NCBI RefSeq assembly: GCF_021728415.1
Contig: NZ_JAKKDV010000001.1
Span: 601,977 to 665,976 of the forward strand
Reading direction: 5' to 3'
Length of the DNA: 64,000 bases
Origin: Flaviramulus multivorans
Lineage (GTDB): Bacteria; Bacteroidota; Bacteroidia; Flavobacteriales; Flavobacteriaceae
Shown: piece by piece, positions 24,957-34,872 of the stretch
How positions within the stretch are numbered: the stretch's first letter is position 1
Layout: every line of letters starts with the position of its first letter
Translations under genes and position numbers: made by a program
The notes under the pieces: model-generated
The model's input: only the letters and a program-made list of their open reading frames with translations
What the model was told of the DNA's origin: nothing
The model's database searches: none

Positions 24957-25856
24957 ATGTTTTTAAAAATACTATATTACGACTTTTTGTCAATATTCAA
25001 TTTTTCTGTGAATTTAAAACCATTTAAACATATTGGTATAGGAGTTGCTTTTTCTCCAAACTTAAAAGCAAACCTTTATGAAGCAGCTAGGTTATCTGTT
25101 TTTTTTGGTGCTAAACTCGTTTTAATTCATGTGGGTGAAGCCTCCCTAGACAAAAAAACGATGCTGAGTATGACTCTAAAAAGCTTTGAAAAGGACCATT
25201 TAGACTATGAAGTGGTTTTTAAAACAGGAAACCCGGTTGATGTTATTTTGTCAACCACGGTAGAAAAAAAAATAGACTTATTAATATTAGGGGCGTTACA
25301 ACGAGAAGGTTTTTTTAAGTATTATGTGGGGTCTATTGCTAGAAAAATAACACGTCAAGTAAAGTGCTCAATTTTATTATTAATTAAGCCATCTGTGGAG
25401 CGTATTCCATGTCAGCATATTGTAGTGAATGGTTTGAAAGACCCGAGGACAGAACAAACTATAACCTCAGCGTTTTATGTAGCGAAACAACTTAATTCCG
25501 AAAAAATTACCATTGTTGAAGAAATTAAAAAAGAAGAGGTTTCAGTAAAAGTTGAAGACGACAAATCGTTAAGACGAGCCACTATTATGAAAGAGCGGAT
25601 AAAACTTCGCGAAAACTCCAGAATCAAAGAAATTATCAGTCATATTCCTGTTGATTGCACCAAAAATAAAATTGTAAAATTACAGCCTATTTTTGGTAGA
25701 CAAGGGTATTCTATTGGGCATTACGCTCAAATTATGCGTGCGGACTTATTAGTAATGAATGCACCAAGAAAAATGACCTTTTGGGACCGATTATTCCCTC
25801 ATGATATCGAACATATTTTAACCGAGTTGCCAACCGATGTACTAATTCTGCAATGA
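24957..25856 (+). CDS. Universal stress protein (tandem UspA domains)
   Basis: A protein of up to 299 residues with two Usp-fold halves (about 22-147 and 150-299). The first half has HIGIGVAFSPNLKANLYEAARLS and an ATP-loop-like stretch, GALQREGFFKYYVGSIARKI. The second half is degenerate in this loop. The start is uncertain: the ATG at 24957 adds 17 residues unlike the family, while a GTG at 25008 would begin (V)NLKPFKHIGIG, closer to the usual N-terminus. The gene overlaps the SulP transporter gene by four bases, so it probably modulates or reports on that transporter. Confidence 0.82.
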   Translation: MFLKILYYDFLSIFNFSVNLKPFKHIGIGVAFSPNLKANLYEAARLSVFFGAKLVLIHVGEASLDKKTMLSMTLKSFEKDHLDYEVVFKTGNPVDVILSTTVEKKIDLLILGALQREGFFKYYVGSIARKITRQVKCSILLLIKPSVERIPCQHIVVNGLKDPRTEQTITSAFYVAKQLNSEKITIVEEIKKEEVSVKVEDDKSLRRATIMKERIKLRENSRIKEIISHIPVDCTKNKIVKLQPIFGRQGYSIGHYAQIMRADLLVMNAPRKMTFWDRLFPHDIEHILTELPTDVLILQ

Positions 25857-28051
25857 GTTCAAAAAAAAACAGCCTAAAAGCTTTTTTTAAAGCGATACCG
25901 CAAAATATTTTTTCAGGTTTTGTGGTAAGCCTTATTGCTTTACCTTTAGGTTTAGGGCTTGCTATGGCGAGTGATGCACCACCCATTTCGGGAGTTATAG
26001 CAGCCATTGTTGGCGGTATTGTAGTTTCTATATTAGGCGGTAGCCACGTTACAATTGCAGGACCTGGAAATGGTTTGGTAGGTGTTATTTTAGTGGCCAT
26101 AACCACTCTGGGATTAGAAAGCACTTATGTAGCTATTATCTGCTCAGGAGTTTTACTCATCTTGTTGGGCTTTTTTAGAATGGGTACATTAGCCGATTTT
26201 TTTCCTTCTTCAGCCATTCAAGGTATGCTTGCCGCTATTGGCCTAATTATTTTAGGAAAGCAGTTTCATATTATGCTTGCTCATAAAATAAAAAGAGAAG
26301 ATACTGTTGATTACCTTCTTGAAATTCCTTTCACCATTAATGACGCGCTTCATTACGGACGAGAGGGCTTAATTTATGCAGCGGCGGCCGGGGTAATAAG
26401 TTTGGCTATTATGGTTTTTTATTCGAAAATAAGAAACAAATACCTACAACTCATTCCAGCGCCTATGTGGATTGTGATTTTATCCATTAGCTTTAGCTAT
26501 TTTTTTGAAATTGGATTGCACGAACCAAACCCTATTGCCAAAGAATATATGATTTCTGGTATCCCTTCTTTTCAGCAGATTATAGCAGACTTACCAACCC
26601 CTAACTTTAGTGGTGTTTTGAGTTTTTCTTTTTTGGGAAGCGTTTTGGCCTTAACCCTTATTTCTAGTATTGAGTCGCTTTTAAGCATTAAAGCGGTGGA
26701 TAAATTAGACCCCGAAAAACGTCGTTCTAACGTCAATAAAGACCTTAAAGCTTTGGGGTTAGCAACCGTTGGTAGTGGCCTTTTAGGAGGCTTAAATGTT
26801 GTAACCGTTATTGCGCGCAGTTCGGTAAATGTAAATAATGGAGCCAGTAATCGTTCATCAAATTTTTTCCATGCCACTTTTTTAGTACTATTTATTGTGT
26901 TTTTTAGCACTCAGTTAACCCGTATTCCGTTACCTGCACTTATGGCTATTTTGGTTTATACAGGCTACAAGTTAGCCTCTCCAAAAGTTGTTAGAAATAT
27001 GTTTTCTATAGGTAAAGAGCAGCTTATCATTTTTTTTGTGACTCTTATAGTGACCTTAAAAGTAGGACTGATAACGGGAATTTTAATTGGGGTTTTAACC
27101 ACTTTAGTTATTCATATCGTCATTAATAAAAGTGCTGGAATGTTTTTAAGAAATGTTTTGAAACCAAATGTTTTAATGTATCAAGAACAGGATGGAAGAA
27201 ATAATTTTTACGTGAGTGTAAAGCATTTTTGTAGTTTCCTAAATTATTTCCGCTTAAAGCAGCACCTAGATGCTATTCCAGAAGATCAAGATGTAATTGT
27301 TGATTTTTCCATGTGTGAGTTTGTTGATGATACGGTTATGGAAAACATTAATAATTATCAAGAGTTATTTGCTAAACGCGGTGGACATTTTGATGTAATT
27401 GGCTTAGATATGCATGATACTGATTCTAAACACCCTTATGCATCAAGGCGCTTATTAAGTGTTCCGAAAATTATTAAAAGCAGTTTAACGAGGCGTCAAA
27501 CCACTATGGAAAGTTTAGCTGAAGACTATAAACTGACTTATAATTCTGAAAAGCGAAAGAATGTCATGTTCTTAAATAACTTTTTCTTCTTTAATACTAA
27601 AAAAATTAATCACATATACAATGAGCTATCTCAAAAAGATGATGATATTAAATTGTTTGATATCGAGTTTTCTGAAGGTGAATTTATAGCCAAAGAAGTT
27701 ATTCACTCTACGATGCTTCATATCGATTTAAATTATGGCATACCACAATTCACTTTAGATAGAGAGGGGTTTTTAGAAAAAGTTTATGCGCTTGCGGGCT
27801 ACAAAGACATTCCTATTGAAAACCATGTAGATTTTTCAAAACGCTTTTATTTGTTAGGAGAAAACGAGGAAGCCATTTTGGAATTTTTCAATGATGAAGT
27901 TACGCGGTTTTTTGAAAGTAATCCATACTACCATGTTGAATCTAATGGGAATGCGTTGCTAGTTTTTGGTAAAGAACGGTTAGCAAGTATTAAAGAGGTT
28001 AAGGCGCTTTTTGACTTTGGGAAACGTCTTAAACAAGTCGTTTCACCTTAG
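25853..28051 (+). CDS. SulP/SLC26-family anion transporter with STAS domain
   Basis: A 732-residue membrane protein. The N-terminal transport domain (about 10-430) begins NIFSGFVVSLIALPLGLGLAMASDAPP and contains the SulP signature GPGNGLVGVI and the late segment IARSSVNVNNGASNRSS. A STAS-like domain follows (about 470-540, VIVDFSMCEFVDDTVMENI). Unusually, about 180 more residues come after it, with no family I recognise. SulP proteins carry sulfate, bicarbonate or other anions. The companion antiporter and stress-protein genes suggest a bicarbonate or ion-homeostasis role, but this is inference. The gene overlaps its upstream neighbour and converges on the SLC13 gene with a 7-base gap. Confidence 0.88.
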   Translation: MSSKKNSLKAFFKAIPQNIFSGFVVSLIALPLGLGLAMASDAPPISGVIAAIVGGIVVSILGGSHVTIAGPGNGLVGVILVAITTLGLESTYVAIICSGVLLILLGFFRMGTLADFFPSSAIQGMLAAIGLIILGKQFHIMLAHKIKREDTVDYLLEIPFTINDALHYGREGLIYAAAAGVISLAIMVFYSKIRNKYLQLIPAPMWIVILSISFSYFFEIGLHEPNPIAKEYMISGIPSFQQIIADLPTPNFSGVLSFSFLGSVLALTLISSIESLLSIKAVDKLDPEKRRSNVNKDLKALGLATVGSGLLGGLNVVTVIARSSVNVNNGASNRSSNFFHATFLVLFIVFFSTQLTRIPLPALMAILVYTGYKLASPKVVRNMFSIGKEQLIIFFVTLIVTLKVGLITGILIGVLTTLVIHIVINKSAGMFLRNVLKPNVLMYQEQDGRNNFYVSVKHFCSFLNYFRLKQHLDAIPEDQDVIVDFSMCEFVDDTVMENINNYQELFAKRGGHFDVIGLDMHDTDSKHPYASRRLLSVPKIIKSSLTRRQTTMESLAEDYKLTYNSEKRKNVMFLNNFFFFNTKKINHIYNELSQKDDDIKLFDIEFSEGEFIAKEVIHSTMLHIDLNYGIPQFTLDREGFLEKVYALAGYKDIPIENHVDFSKRFYLLGENEEAILEFFNDEVTRFFESNPYYHVESNGNALLVFGKERLASIKEVKALFDFGKRLKQVVSP

Positions 28052-28058
28052 TCGTTTA

Positions 28059-29840
28059 CTATCCGCTAGGGTTAAAAGGGAAAAAATACGGGATAATAAA
28101 TGAAGCCGCTATCCAAATTAATATATTTAAAGGTGTTCCCATTTTTAAAAAGTCTGAAAACTGATAATTTCCCGGAGCATAAACCATTGTATTTGTTGGG
28201 TAACTCATTGGTGTCATAAACGTAAGAGAGCAAGCAAACATCACTGCTACCAAAAAGGGTCGTTCGCTAATTTGCATGCCATGTGCTAAACTAATTACAA
28301 TAGGAACCATTAATGCCGCTGTAGCTTTACTAGAAATTAAATTGGTAAATATAACGGTAGCCAAATAGATGACACTTAAAGTAATATACGCGTTGTATTG
28401 ACCTAGTGTCTCTTGAATATTTTGCGCAATTAATGTAGCACCACCCGTTTTTTCAAGAGCCGTACCCATTGAAAGTACACCAGCCATCATAAAAATGACT
28501 TTCCATTCAACAGTTTTGTAGGCTTCAATGGGTTTTAAAACACCTGTAAGAATCATTAACAACGCTCCTACCATGGCACTAATTAAAATGGAAGTAAAAT
28601 TCAATGAAGCGGCTAAAACCACCCCGACGCCTATTAAAATAGCTGGAATTGCTTTTTTATAGTTTGTCTTCTTTTGTACGAATTCCGAAAGTCTAACTAT
28701 AAGGTTTTGGTCTTCAAGATTATCTATTTCTTCTGGTTGCCCCAACATAAGCAACATATCGCCTTCTTTTAAAGAAATATGGGCTAATTTTTCGTATTTT
28801 ATTTCGCCTCGTTGACGAATTGCAATAACCGAAGCATTGTATTGCCTTCTGAAATTAATCACCTTTAATGAACTTTCTGATAAGCTTGATCCAAAAGGAA
28901 TAATAACTTCATATAAATTAAATGATTTGGACTTATCTTCGGCCGCTTTCATTCTATTGCTGCCTTTTATACTGTAACCTTCCAAATCTAACAATCTGGA
29001 CATGGTTTCAGGAGGAGCTATAATTTTTAAAATATCGCCTTCTAAAATTTTAGTATCATAGTTAAAATTGTGCTTTAATTTATCTCCTCGAAGTATAGAA
29101 AGTATATTCACGTTGTAACTAGCCACAAGTTTAGATTTTCCAATAAAATTACCAATATCCCTACAGTCTTTTTCAACATATAACTCTGTAATATACGTTT
29201 CAGCCTTTCTTGTAAAAGCTTCGTTTCCGCCTCTGTTTTTTGGTAACAACAAAGGACCGATTATAAAAATATATGCAAAACCAATAGCAAGCAAGCAAAG
29301 TGCTGCACCGCTAAATTCAAACATTCCAAACTCATCTACACCATATTTTTTTGCATAACTGCTCACTAAAATATTAGTTGAGGTGCCAATAAGTGTACAG
29401 GTACCGCCAAACAAAGCGGCAAACGAAATAGGCATAAGTAACATGCTTGGGGTAATTTTTGTTTCTCTGCAAACCGTTAAGGCTATTGGTAGTAACAAAG
29501 CCACTACAGCTGTGTCGTTAATAAATGCAGAAAATACACCAGAAATTGAACAAAAAATTATTAAAGCAATACTGTAATGAATTTTTGCTAGTTTGATTAT
29601 TTTATAGCTTAAACCATCTAAAATACCCGAACTAAAAATGCCTCCACTTACCACAAAAATGCAGCCTAAAGTTATGGTTGCTGGGTGGTTAAAGCCCGAA
29701 AAACCTTCTTCAGGGCTCAGTACACCTGCAACAATAAACATCGCCATTATTAAAATTGATGTAGTATCAATAGAAAAATAATCCTTAACAAAAAGGAACA
29801 CCCCTACCAAAATAATAGCGAATGTAATTATAAGATCCAT
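28059..29840 (-). CDS. SLC13-family permease with paired RCK_C domains
   Basis: A 593-residue inner-membrane protein of the divalent anion:sodium symporter superfamily. Two membrane halves flank a cytoplasmic insert. The first half (about 1-180) includes SAFINDTAVVALLLPIAL and GGTCTLIGTSTNILV, the SNT-type substrate motif. The insert (about 205-370) contains two TrkA-C-like domains (ILEGDILKIIAPPE and LKEGDMLLMLGQPE). The second half (about 385-593) has TNLISSKATAALMVPIVISLA. Substrates in the family include sulfate, phosphate and dicarboxylates, so the substrate cannot be assigned. A DUF202 gene lies 25 bases upstream on the same strand. Confidence 0.87.
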   Translation of the reverse strand: MDLIITFAIILVGVFLFVKDYFSIDTTSILIMAMFIVAGVLSPEEGFSGFNHPATITLGCIFVVSGGIFSSGILDGLSYKIIKLAKIHYSIALIIFCSISGVFSAFINDTAVVALLLPIALTVCRETKITPSMLLMPISFAALFGGTCTLIGTSTNILVSSYAKKYGVDEFGMFEFSGAALCLLAIGFAYIFIIGPLLLPKNRGGNEAFTRKAETYITELYVEKDCRDIGNFIGKSKLVASYNVNILSILRGDKLKHNFNYDTKILEGDILKIIAPPETMSRLLDLEGYSIKGSNRMKAAEDKSKSFNLYEVIIPFGSSLSESSLKVINFRRQYNASVIAIRQRGEIKYEKLAHISLKEGDMLLMLGQPEEIDNLEDQNLIVRLSEFVQKKTNYKKAIPAILIGVGVVLAASLNFTSILISAMVGALLMILTGVLKPIEAYKTVEWKVIFMMAGVLSMGTALEKTGGATLIAQNIQETLGQYNAYITLSVIYLATVIFTNLISSKATAALMVPIVISLAHGMQISERPFLVAVMFACSLTFMTPMSYPTNTMVYAPGNYQFSDFLKMGTPLNILIWIAASFIIPYFFPFNPSG

Positions 29841-29865
29841 TGTTGCTTTTTGTTTTTATAAAATA

Positions 29866-30225
29866 CTAGTCTTCCGTATTGTTTTCCTTTTCTTCTGTTC
29901 TATAATAAAGTTTTTTTAAGCTCTTTTTTAGTAGAGTAAATCTGTAAATTCCGATAACAAAAAAAATAGCGCTAAATACAAGAGATAAAATTGCTAAATA
30001 TTCGAAATTGGAAAATTCTTTAAGCTGAAAAAAAGCAATACCCCCTAATAGTAAATACAAAGAGGATCTAATGTATGACAAAAGAGTTCGTTCATTTGCA
30101 AGTCGAGTTCGTTCAATGGCTAGGTAATCTCTTAAAATCACCTCTTGATCTGGTTTAAAATCACGACCAAATCTTAGCAACTTCATTTTCTTGATTTTGA
30201 TTGGTGATTTAACTATCTGCTTCAT
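29866..30225 (-). CDS. DUF202 small membrane protein
   Basis: A 119-residue protein (106 if the internal ATG at 30186, beginning MKLLRFG, is used). The DUF202 hallmark LAIERTRLANERTLLSYIRSS precedes two membrane helices (about 63-77 and 83-104). A charged C-terminal tail is rich in Lys and Glu. Bacterial relatives are inner-membrane proteins without a settled function; distantly related domains occur in polyphosphate-handling VTC proteins. It lies just upstream of the SLC13 permease gene and may be co-transcribed with it. Confidence 0.82.
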   Translation of the reverse strand: MKQIVKSPIKIKKMKLLRFGRDFKPDQEVILRDYLAIERTRLANERTLLSYIRSSLYLLLGGIAFFQLKEFSNFEYLAILSLVFSAIFFVIGIYRFTLLKKSLKKLYYRTEEKENNTED

Positions 30226-30384
30226 TGTTAAGTAAATTTTATGTACTTAAAAGTAATTCTTTTCTGGAGCGTTTCAAAAATAAAATTTTGAGAAAGTGTT
30301 AAAATAAAGCTATTATTTATGCATAAATCTCATTATTTTTAACGCTTTTAGTAATTTGCGCTCCTTTTAATTATATAATTTTTA

Positions 30385-31245
30385 ATGAACTTATACCCAA
30401 TAAATGCAGGAAATCTAAAACTCGATGGCGGTGCCATGTTTGGTGTCGTACCAAAATCGTTATGGGAACGTACTAATCCTGCAGATGCCAATAATATGAT
30501 TGAGCTTACCACGCGTTGTTTGCTTATTGAAGATGGCAACCGCCTTATTTTAATAGATAATGGCATGGGTAACAAGCAGTCTGAAAAGTTTTTTGGATAT
30601 TATCATCCTTGGGGTAATTTCAGTCTAGACAGCTCACTCAAAGCAGCTGGATTTCATCGTGATGATATTACTGATGTATTTATGACTCATTTGCATTTCG
30701 ATCATTGCGGCGGCAGTATTCAATGGAATAAAGATAAAACGGGTTATGAACCCGCTTTCAAAAACGCCCATTTTTGGAGCAATAAAGATCATTGGTTATG
30801 GGCGACTCAACCTAACCGACGGGAAAAAGCATCATTTTTGCGAGAAAACATTATGCCTATGGAAGAAAGTGGTCAATTAAAATTCACGTCGCTTCCCGAA
30901 AACGATTTACTGAAAAGTTCGGAACTTGGTTTTGATATCTTTTTTGCTAATGGGCATACCGATAAGCAAATGATTCCTCTCATTAATTACAAAGACAAGA
31001 CCATTGCGTTTATGGCAGATTTACTGCCCACGGTTGGCCATTTGCCTTTGCCTTTTGTTATGGGATATGACACCAGACCATTATTAACCCTCGATGAAAA
31101 GGAAAAATTTCTTAATCTTGCAGCTGAAAATAATTACTATTTATTTTTAGAGCATGATGCGCACCACGAAATTATCACAGTGAAAAAAACCGAAAAAGGT
31201 GTGCGTTTGGATAGTGTTTATACAACCCAAGATATATTCAATTAA
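30385..31245 (+). CDS. MBL-fold metallo-hydrolase
   Basis: A 286-residue cytoplasmic metallo-beta-lactamase-fold hydrolase. The metal-binding motif is MTHLHFDHCGG (His102, His104, Asp106, His107). Further ligand positions are offered by NGHTDKQMIP and by EHDAHHEI near the end. The arrangement resembles lactonase-like or glyoxalase-like members that act on esters or thioesters, but the substrate cannot be named. No signal peptide is seen. The S8 protease gene starts 24 bases downstream on the same strand, with no terminator between them. Confidence 0.88.
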   Translation: MNLYPINAGNLKLDGGAMFGVVPKSLWERTNPADANNMIELTTRCLLIEDGNRLILIDNGMGNKQSEKFFGYYHPWGNFSLDSSLKAAGFHRDDITDVFMTHLHFDHCGGSIQWNKDKTGYEPAFKNAHFWSNKDHWLWATQPNRREKASFLRENIMPMEESGQLKFTSLPENDLLKSSELGFDIFFANGHTDKQMIPLINYKDKTIAFMADLLPTVGHLPLPFVMGYDTRPLLTLDEKEKFLNLAAENNYYLFLEHDAHHEIITVKKTEKGVRLDSVYTTQDIFN

Positions 31246-31269
31246 ATTAATAGCAAATTCAAAAAAAGC

Positions 31270-32880
31270 ATGAAAACGATTAAAACATTAGCTACACTTA
31301 GCGTACTCAGTATTCTTATTTTCGGATGTGGTAGTACCGCGCCTATTATTTCAACACCTGTTGAAAATATAGATTCCTCACCTTTAAAAATATCTGATTT
31401 AACTGAAGCCGAAAAACAAAATTGGGGGCATTTAGACTTAGTGAAAGATACCATTCCTGGAATGAGTGTTGATAAGGCTTATGCCGAAATTATAAAGAAT
31501 AGAAAAGGTAAAAAAGTTGTTGTTGCAGTTTTAGATTCTGGTATCGATATTGACCATGAAGATTTAAACGATGTTATTTGGACTAACGAAGATGAAATTC
31601 CAAATAATGGGAAAGACGATGATAAAAACGGATATGTTGATGATGTACATGGTTGGAATTTTTTAGGTGATGCCTATGATGAGCAATTAGAGCTTACAAG
31701 AATTTTAGCAAGCGGAGATACTAGCAATCCTGATTATGCAAGAGCTCAAGCAGAGTATGAAACCGAATACCAAAAATGGTTAAGCAGAAAAACACAATAC
31801 GATCAAATCTATCAACAAATTTCGGATGTAGACGATGCTTTAACCAAACATTTTGGTAAAAGTGACTATACCAAGGAAGAGGTAAGCGCTATTAAAACAG
31901 ATGACCCTGCTTTAAATCAAGCAAAGCAAATTGCACAATACATGTTTAGTAATGGTGTTGATTCACTTTCAGAACCGTTAGAAGAAATAAATGATGCCTT
32001 GGAAAATGTTAACGAGCGATTGAATTATCATCTTAACAAATCCTTTAAAGGACGTGTAACAGGTGATAACCCAGATGATATGTCAACTAAGTTTTACGGT
32101 AATAATAATGTAAAACCAGTTAAAAAAAGTGAGAGCCATGGCACGCATGTTGCAGGTATTATAGCTGCTGAACGCAATAATGGAAAAGGTGCTAACGGCG
32201 TTGCTAACAATGTAGAGATAATGAGTGTTAGAGTTGTTCCTAATGGTGACGAATATGATAAAGATGTTGCTTTAGCAATTCGATATGCAGTGGATAATGG
32301 TGCGTCTATCATTAACGGTAGCTTTGGTAAAAGCTATTCTCCACATAGTGATTGGGTAAGAGAAGCCATTGCTTATGCGGCTCAAAAAGATGTGGTTTTT
32401 GTACATGCTGCTGGAAATGACAGTAATGACGTTGATGTAGAACCGAACTTCCCAGATGATAATATTAATGGTAAAGAAATCTCAGACACGTATATAAGAG
32501 TTGGGGCTTTGGCACCAAAATATGGTTCAAATATGGTGGCGGGGTTTTCAAACTATGGAAAAAACAATGTAGATGTATTTGCTCCTGGAGCAAGTGTTTA
32601 TTCAACAACACCTGAAAACGAATACGATACAAAAGGAGGTACATCAATGGCGGCTCCAGCGGTAGCTGGTGTAGCGGCGTTAATTCGTTCTTATTATCCA
32701 AAATTAACAGCGGCTCAAGTAAAACAAATTATTATGGATTCAGGGTTGGCAATCAAATCAAAAGTTATTGTTGGTGGTGATACTAATAATATTAAGCCTT
32801 TTGGAGATCTATCTAAATCAGGCAAAATGGTAAACGCCTACAATGCTTTAATTATGGCTTCAAAACTAGCTGCTCTTTAA
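31270..32880 (+). CDS. S8 (subtilisin-family) serine protease lipoprotein
   Basis: A 536-residue exported protease with a lipoprotein signal (SILIFGC, Cys18). The catalytic triad is visible: Asp89 in VAVLDSGIDIDHEDL, His290 in ESHGTHVAGIIAA and Ser459 in GGTSMAAPAVAG; the oxyanion Asn lies in VHAAGNDSND. About 200 residues separate Asp from His, far more than the roughly 35-60 of classical subtilisins. The insert is helical and charged (about residues 130-270), a form common in Bacteroidota S8 enzymes. The M1 peptidase gene follows 10 bases later, suggesting a shared role in protein turnover at the cell envelope. Confidence 0.92.
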   Translation: MKTIKTLATLSVLSILIFGCGSTAPIISTPVENIDSSPLKISDLTEAEKQNWGHLDLVKDTIPGMSVDKAYAEIIKNRKGKKVVVAVLDSGIDIDHEDLNDVIWTNEDEIPNNGKDDDKNGYVDDVHGWNFLGDAYDEQLELTRILASGDTSNPDYARAQAEYETEYQKWLSRKTQYDQIYQQISDVDDALTKHFGKSDYTKEEVSAIKTDDPALNQAKQIAQYMFSNGVDSLSEPLEEINDALENVNERLNYHLNKSFKGRVTGDNPDDMSTKFYGNNNVKPVKKSESHGTHVAGIIAAERNNGKGANGVANNVEIMSVRVVPNGDEYDKDVALAIRYAVDNGASIINGSFGKSYSPHSDWVREAIAYAAQKDVVFVHAAGNDSNDVDVEPNFPDDNINGKEISDTYIRVGALAPKYGSNMVAGFSNYGKNNVDVFAPGASVYSTTPENEYDTKGGTSMAAPAVAGVAALIRSYYPKLTAAQVKQIIMDSGLAIKSKVIVGGDTNNIKPFGDLSKSGKMVNAYNALIMASKLAAL

Positions 32881-32890
32881 TCATTAAATT

Positions 32891-34708
32891 ATGAATCGAT
32901 TCTTTATATTTATTTTTTGCATTTCAATATTAACCTCGTGTAACTCTACAAAAGAGGTTGTTGTAACACAACCTCCTGTAATAGTCGCTCCTCAAGCGTC
33001 ATCAACAGCGTCTGAATCTTGCTATTGGCAACAACATGTTGATTACAAGATGGATATTGATATGGATGTAAACACCTATCAATACAAGGGAAAGCAGCAA
33101 TTAGTTTACACAAATAATTCTCCCGAAGTATTAACACGAGTATATTACCATTTGTACTTTAATGCGTTTCAACCAGGAAGCGAAATGGATGTACGATCAC
33201 GCACGATAGCAGACCCGGACTCAAGAGTAAGAGACCGGATAAGTAAATTAAAGCCTAATGAAATTGGTTATATAAAAGTTAATTCGTTAAAACAAAATGG
33301 TGTCGACTTAAAACATGAAACAGTTGGTACTGTTTTAGAGGTTGATCTAGCAAAACCTATTCAACCCGGTGAAAGTGTAACCTTCGATATGGTTTTTGAT
33401 GGGCAAGTACCTGTGCAAATTCGTCGTTCTGGTAGAAACAATAAAGAAGGTGTTGCTCTGTCAATGACTCAGTGGTACCCTAAATTAGCTGAATACGATT
33501 TTGAAGGTTGGCATGCCGACCCTTATATTGGACGTGAATTTCATGGTGTTTGGGGCAATTTTGATGTGAAGTTAACCATCGACAAAAACTATGTGGTTGG
33601 TGGTACTGGTTATTTACAAAGCGAAACCAAAGCGACTTACAATAAAAAAATATTGCACTTTGTAGCGCCTAATGTTCATGATTTTACTTGGGCTGCCGAC
33701 CCTGATTATATTCACGATACCATGCAAGTGCCTAATGGCCCTATTTTAAATTTTTACTACAAAAAAACCTTAGAAAAAGATAAACTAGAAAACTGGAAAA
33801 AGCTACAACCTAAAACAGTTGAGCTTATGAAATATTTTAGTGAGCATATTGGTACATACCCTTATAAGCAATATTCGGTCATTCAAGGTGGTGATGGTGG
33901 TATGGAATATGCCATGTGTACTTTAATTACTGGTAATAGAAGTTTTGGTAGTTTGGTAGGTGTAACGGCTCATGAATTGGCTCATAATTGGTTTCAATTT
34001 TTATTAGCTACCAATGAGGCAAAACATGAATGGATGGATGAGGGTTTTACTAGTTATATCAGTGATTTAGCTGTTAATGAAATTATGAGTCCTAAAAAAG
34101 AGAACCCGTTTACTCCTGCTTATAATGACTATCTTAGTTTGGCAAAATCTGGTTTTGAGCAACCGCTCACAACGCACGCCGACAGATATAAGTATAACGC
34201 GGCTTATAGTGATTCAGCATACAATAAAGGAGAGGTGTTTTTAGCACAGTTAGGATATGTAATAGGTGAAGAAAATTTAAAAAAGACTATTAAAAAGTAC
34301 TTCGTGGATTTTGCTTTTAAGCATCCAAAACCTTTAGATATAATTAGAACTGCTGAAAAAGTATCTGGTTTAGAACTCGATTGGTATTTAATAGATTTTG
34401 CTCAAACCACAAACACCATTGACTATGCTGTAAAACTTTTTGCTAATAAAACAATCACTTTAGAGCGTATTGGTTTAATGCCTATGCCCATAGACTTAAA
34501 GGTGACTTACACTGACGGAAGCAGCGAAGATTTTTACATTCCATTACAAATGATGCGCGGTGAAAAACCCACTTCAGCAACTATTATAAAAGATTGGGCT
34601 TGGGCATATCCAACCTATACTTTTGAAGCATCAAAACCCGTAAAATCTGTTGAAATAGACCCTAGTGGTTTAATGGCGGATATTGAGCGAGAAAACAATA
34701 AAAAATAA
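32891..34708 (+). CDS. M1-family metallopeptidase lipoprotein
   Basis: A 605-residue gluzincin with a lipoprotein signal ending LTSC (Cys17). The zinc site is HELAHNW (His361, Glu362, His365), with the third ligand Glu384 in HEWMDEGFTSY, exactly the HExxH-x18-E spacing. The exopeptidase-type motif appears as GGDGGMEYAMCT rather than a plain GAMEN. An N-terminal beta-domain (about 45-250) precedes the catalytic domain. The protein probably works outside the inner membrane with the S8 protease encoded just upstream, degrading peptides for nutrition or envelope quality control (inference). A terminator follows. Confidence 0.92.
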   Translation: MNRFFIFIFCISILTSCNSTKEVVVTQPPVIVAPQASSTASESCYWQQHVDYKMDIDMDVNTYQYKGKQQLVYTNNSPEVLTRVYYHLYFNAFQPGSEMDVRSRTIADPDSRVRDRISKLKPNEIGYIKVNSLKQNGVDLKHETVGTVLEVDLAKPIQPGESVTFDMVFDGQVPVQIRRSGRNNKEGVALSMTQWYPKLAEYDFEGWHADPYIGREFHGVWGNFDVKLTIDKNYVVGGTGYLQSETKATYNKKILHFVAPNVHDFTWAADPDYIHDTMQVPNGPILNFYYKKTLEKDKLENWKKLQPKTVELMKYFSEHIGTYPYKQYSVIQGGDGGMEYAMCTLITGNRSFGSLVGVTAHELAHNWFQFLLATNEAKHEWMDEGFTSYISDLAVNEIMSPKKENPFTPAYNDYLSLAKSGFEQPLTTHADRYKYNAAYSDSAYNKGEVFLAQLGYVIGEENLKKTIKKYFVDFAFKHPKPLDIIRTAEKVSGLELDWYLIDFAQTTNTIDYAVKLFANKTITLERIGLMPMPIDLKVTYTDGSSEDFYIPLQMMRGEKPTSATIIKDWAWAYPTYTFEASKPVKSVEIDPSGLMADIERENNKK

Positions 34709-34735
34709 CGCTCTTTTTAAAAACCTATTTTAAAG

Positions 34736-34766
34736 CCTTTTTGTGAAAACAAAGAGGTTTTTCTTT
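34736..34766 (+). terminator. Terminator after the S8-M1 gene pair
   Basis: CCTTTTTGT, loop GAAA, ACAAAGAGG (one mismatch in a 9-bp stem), followed by TTTTTCTTT. Confidence 0.55.
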
Positions 34767-34872
34767 ATAAAGCATTCTTTTTTAAGTTTAAAATAATATT
34801 TCTCTATCGGTTAATTTTGGTGTAAAACGGATGCTAATATGCATTATATTCGCTATGATAATTTTATAATAT

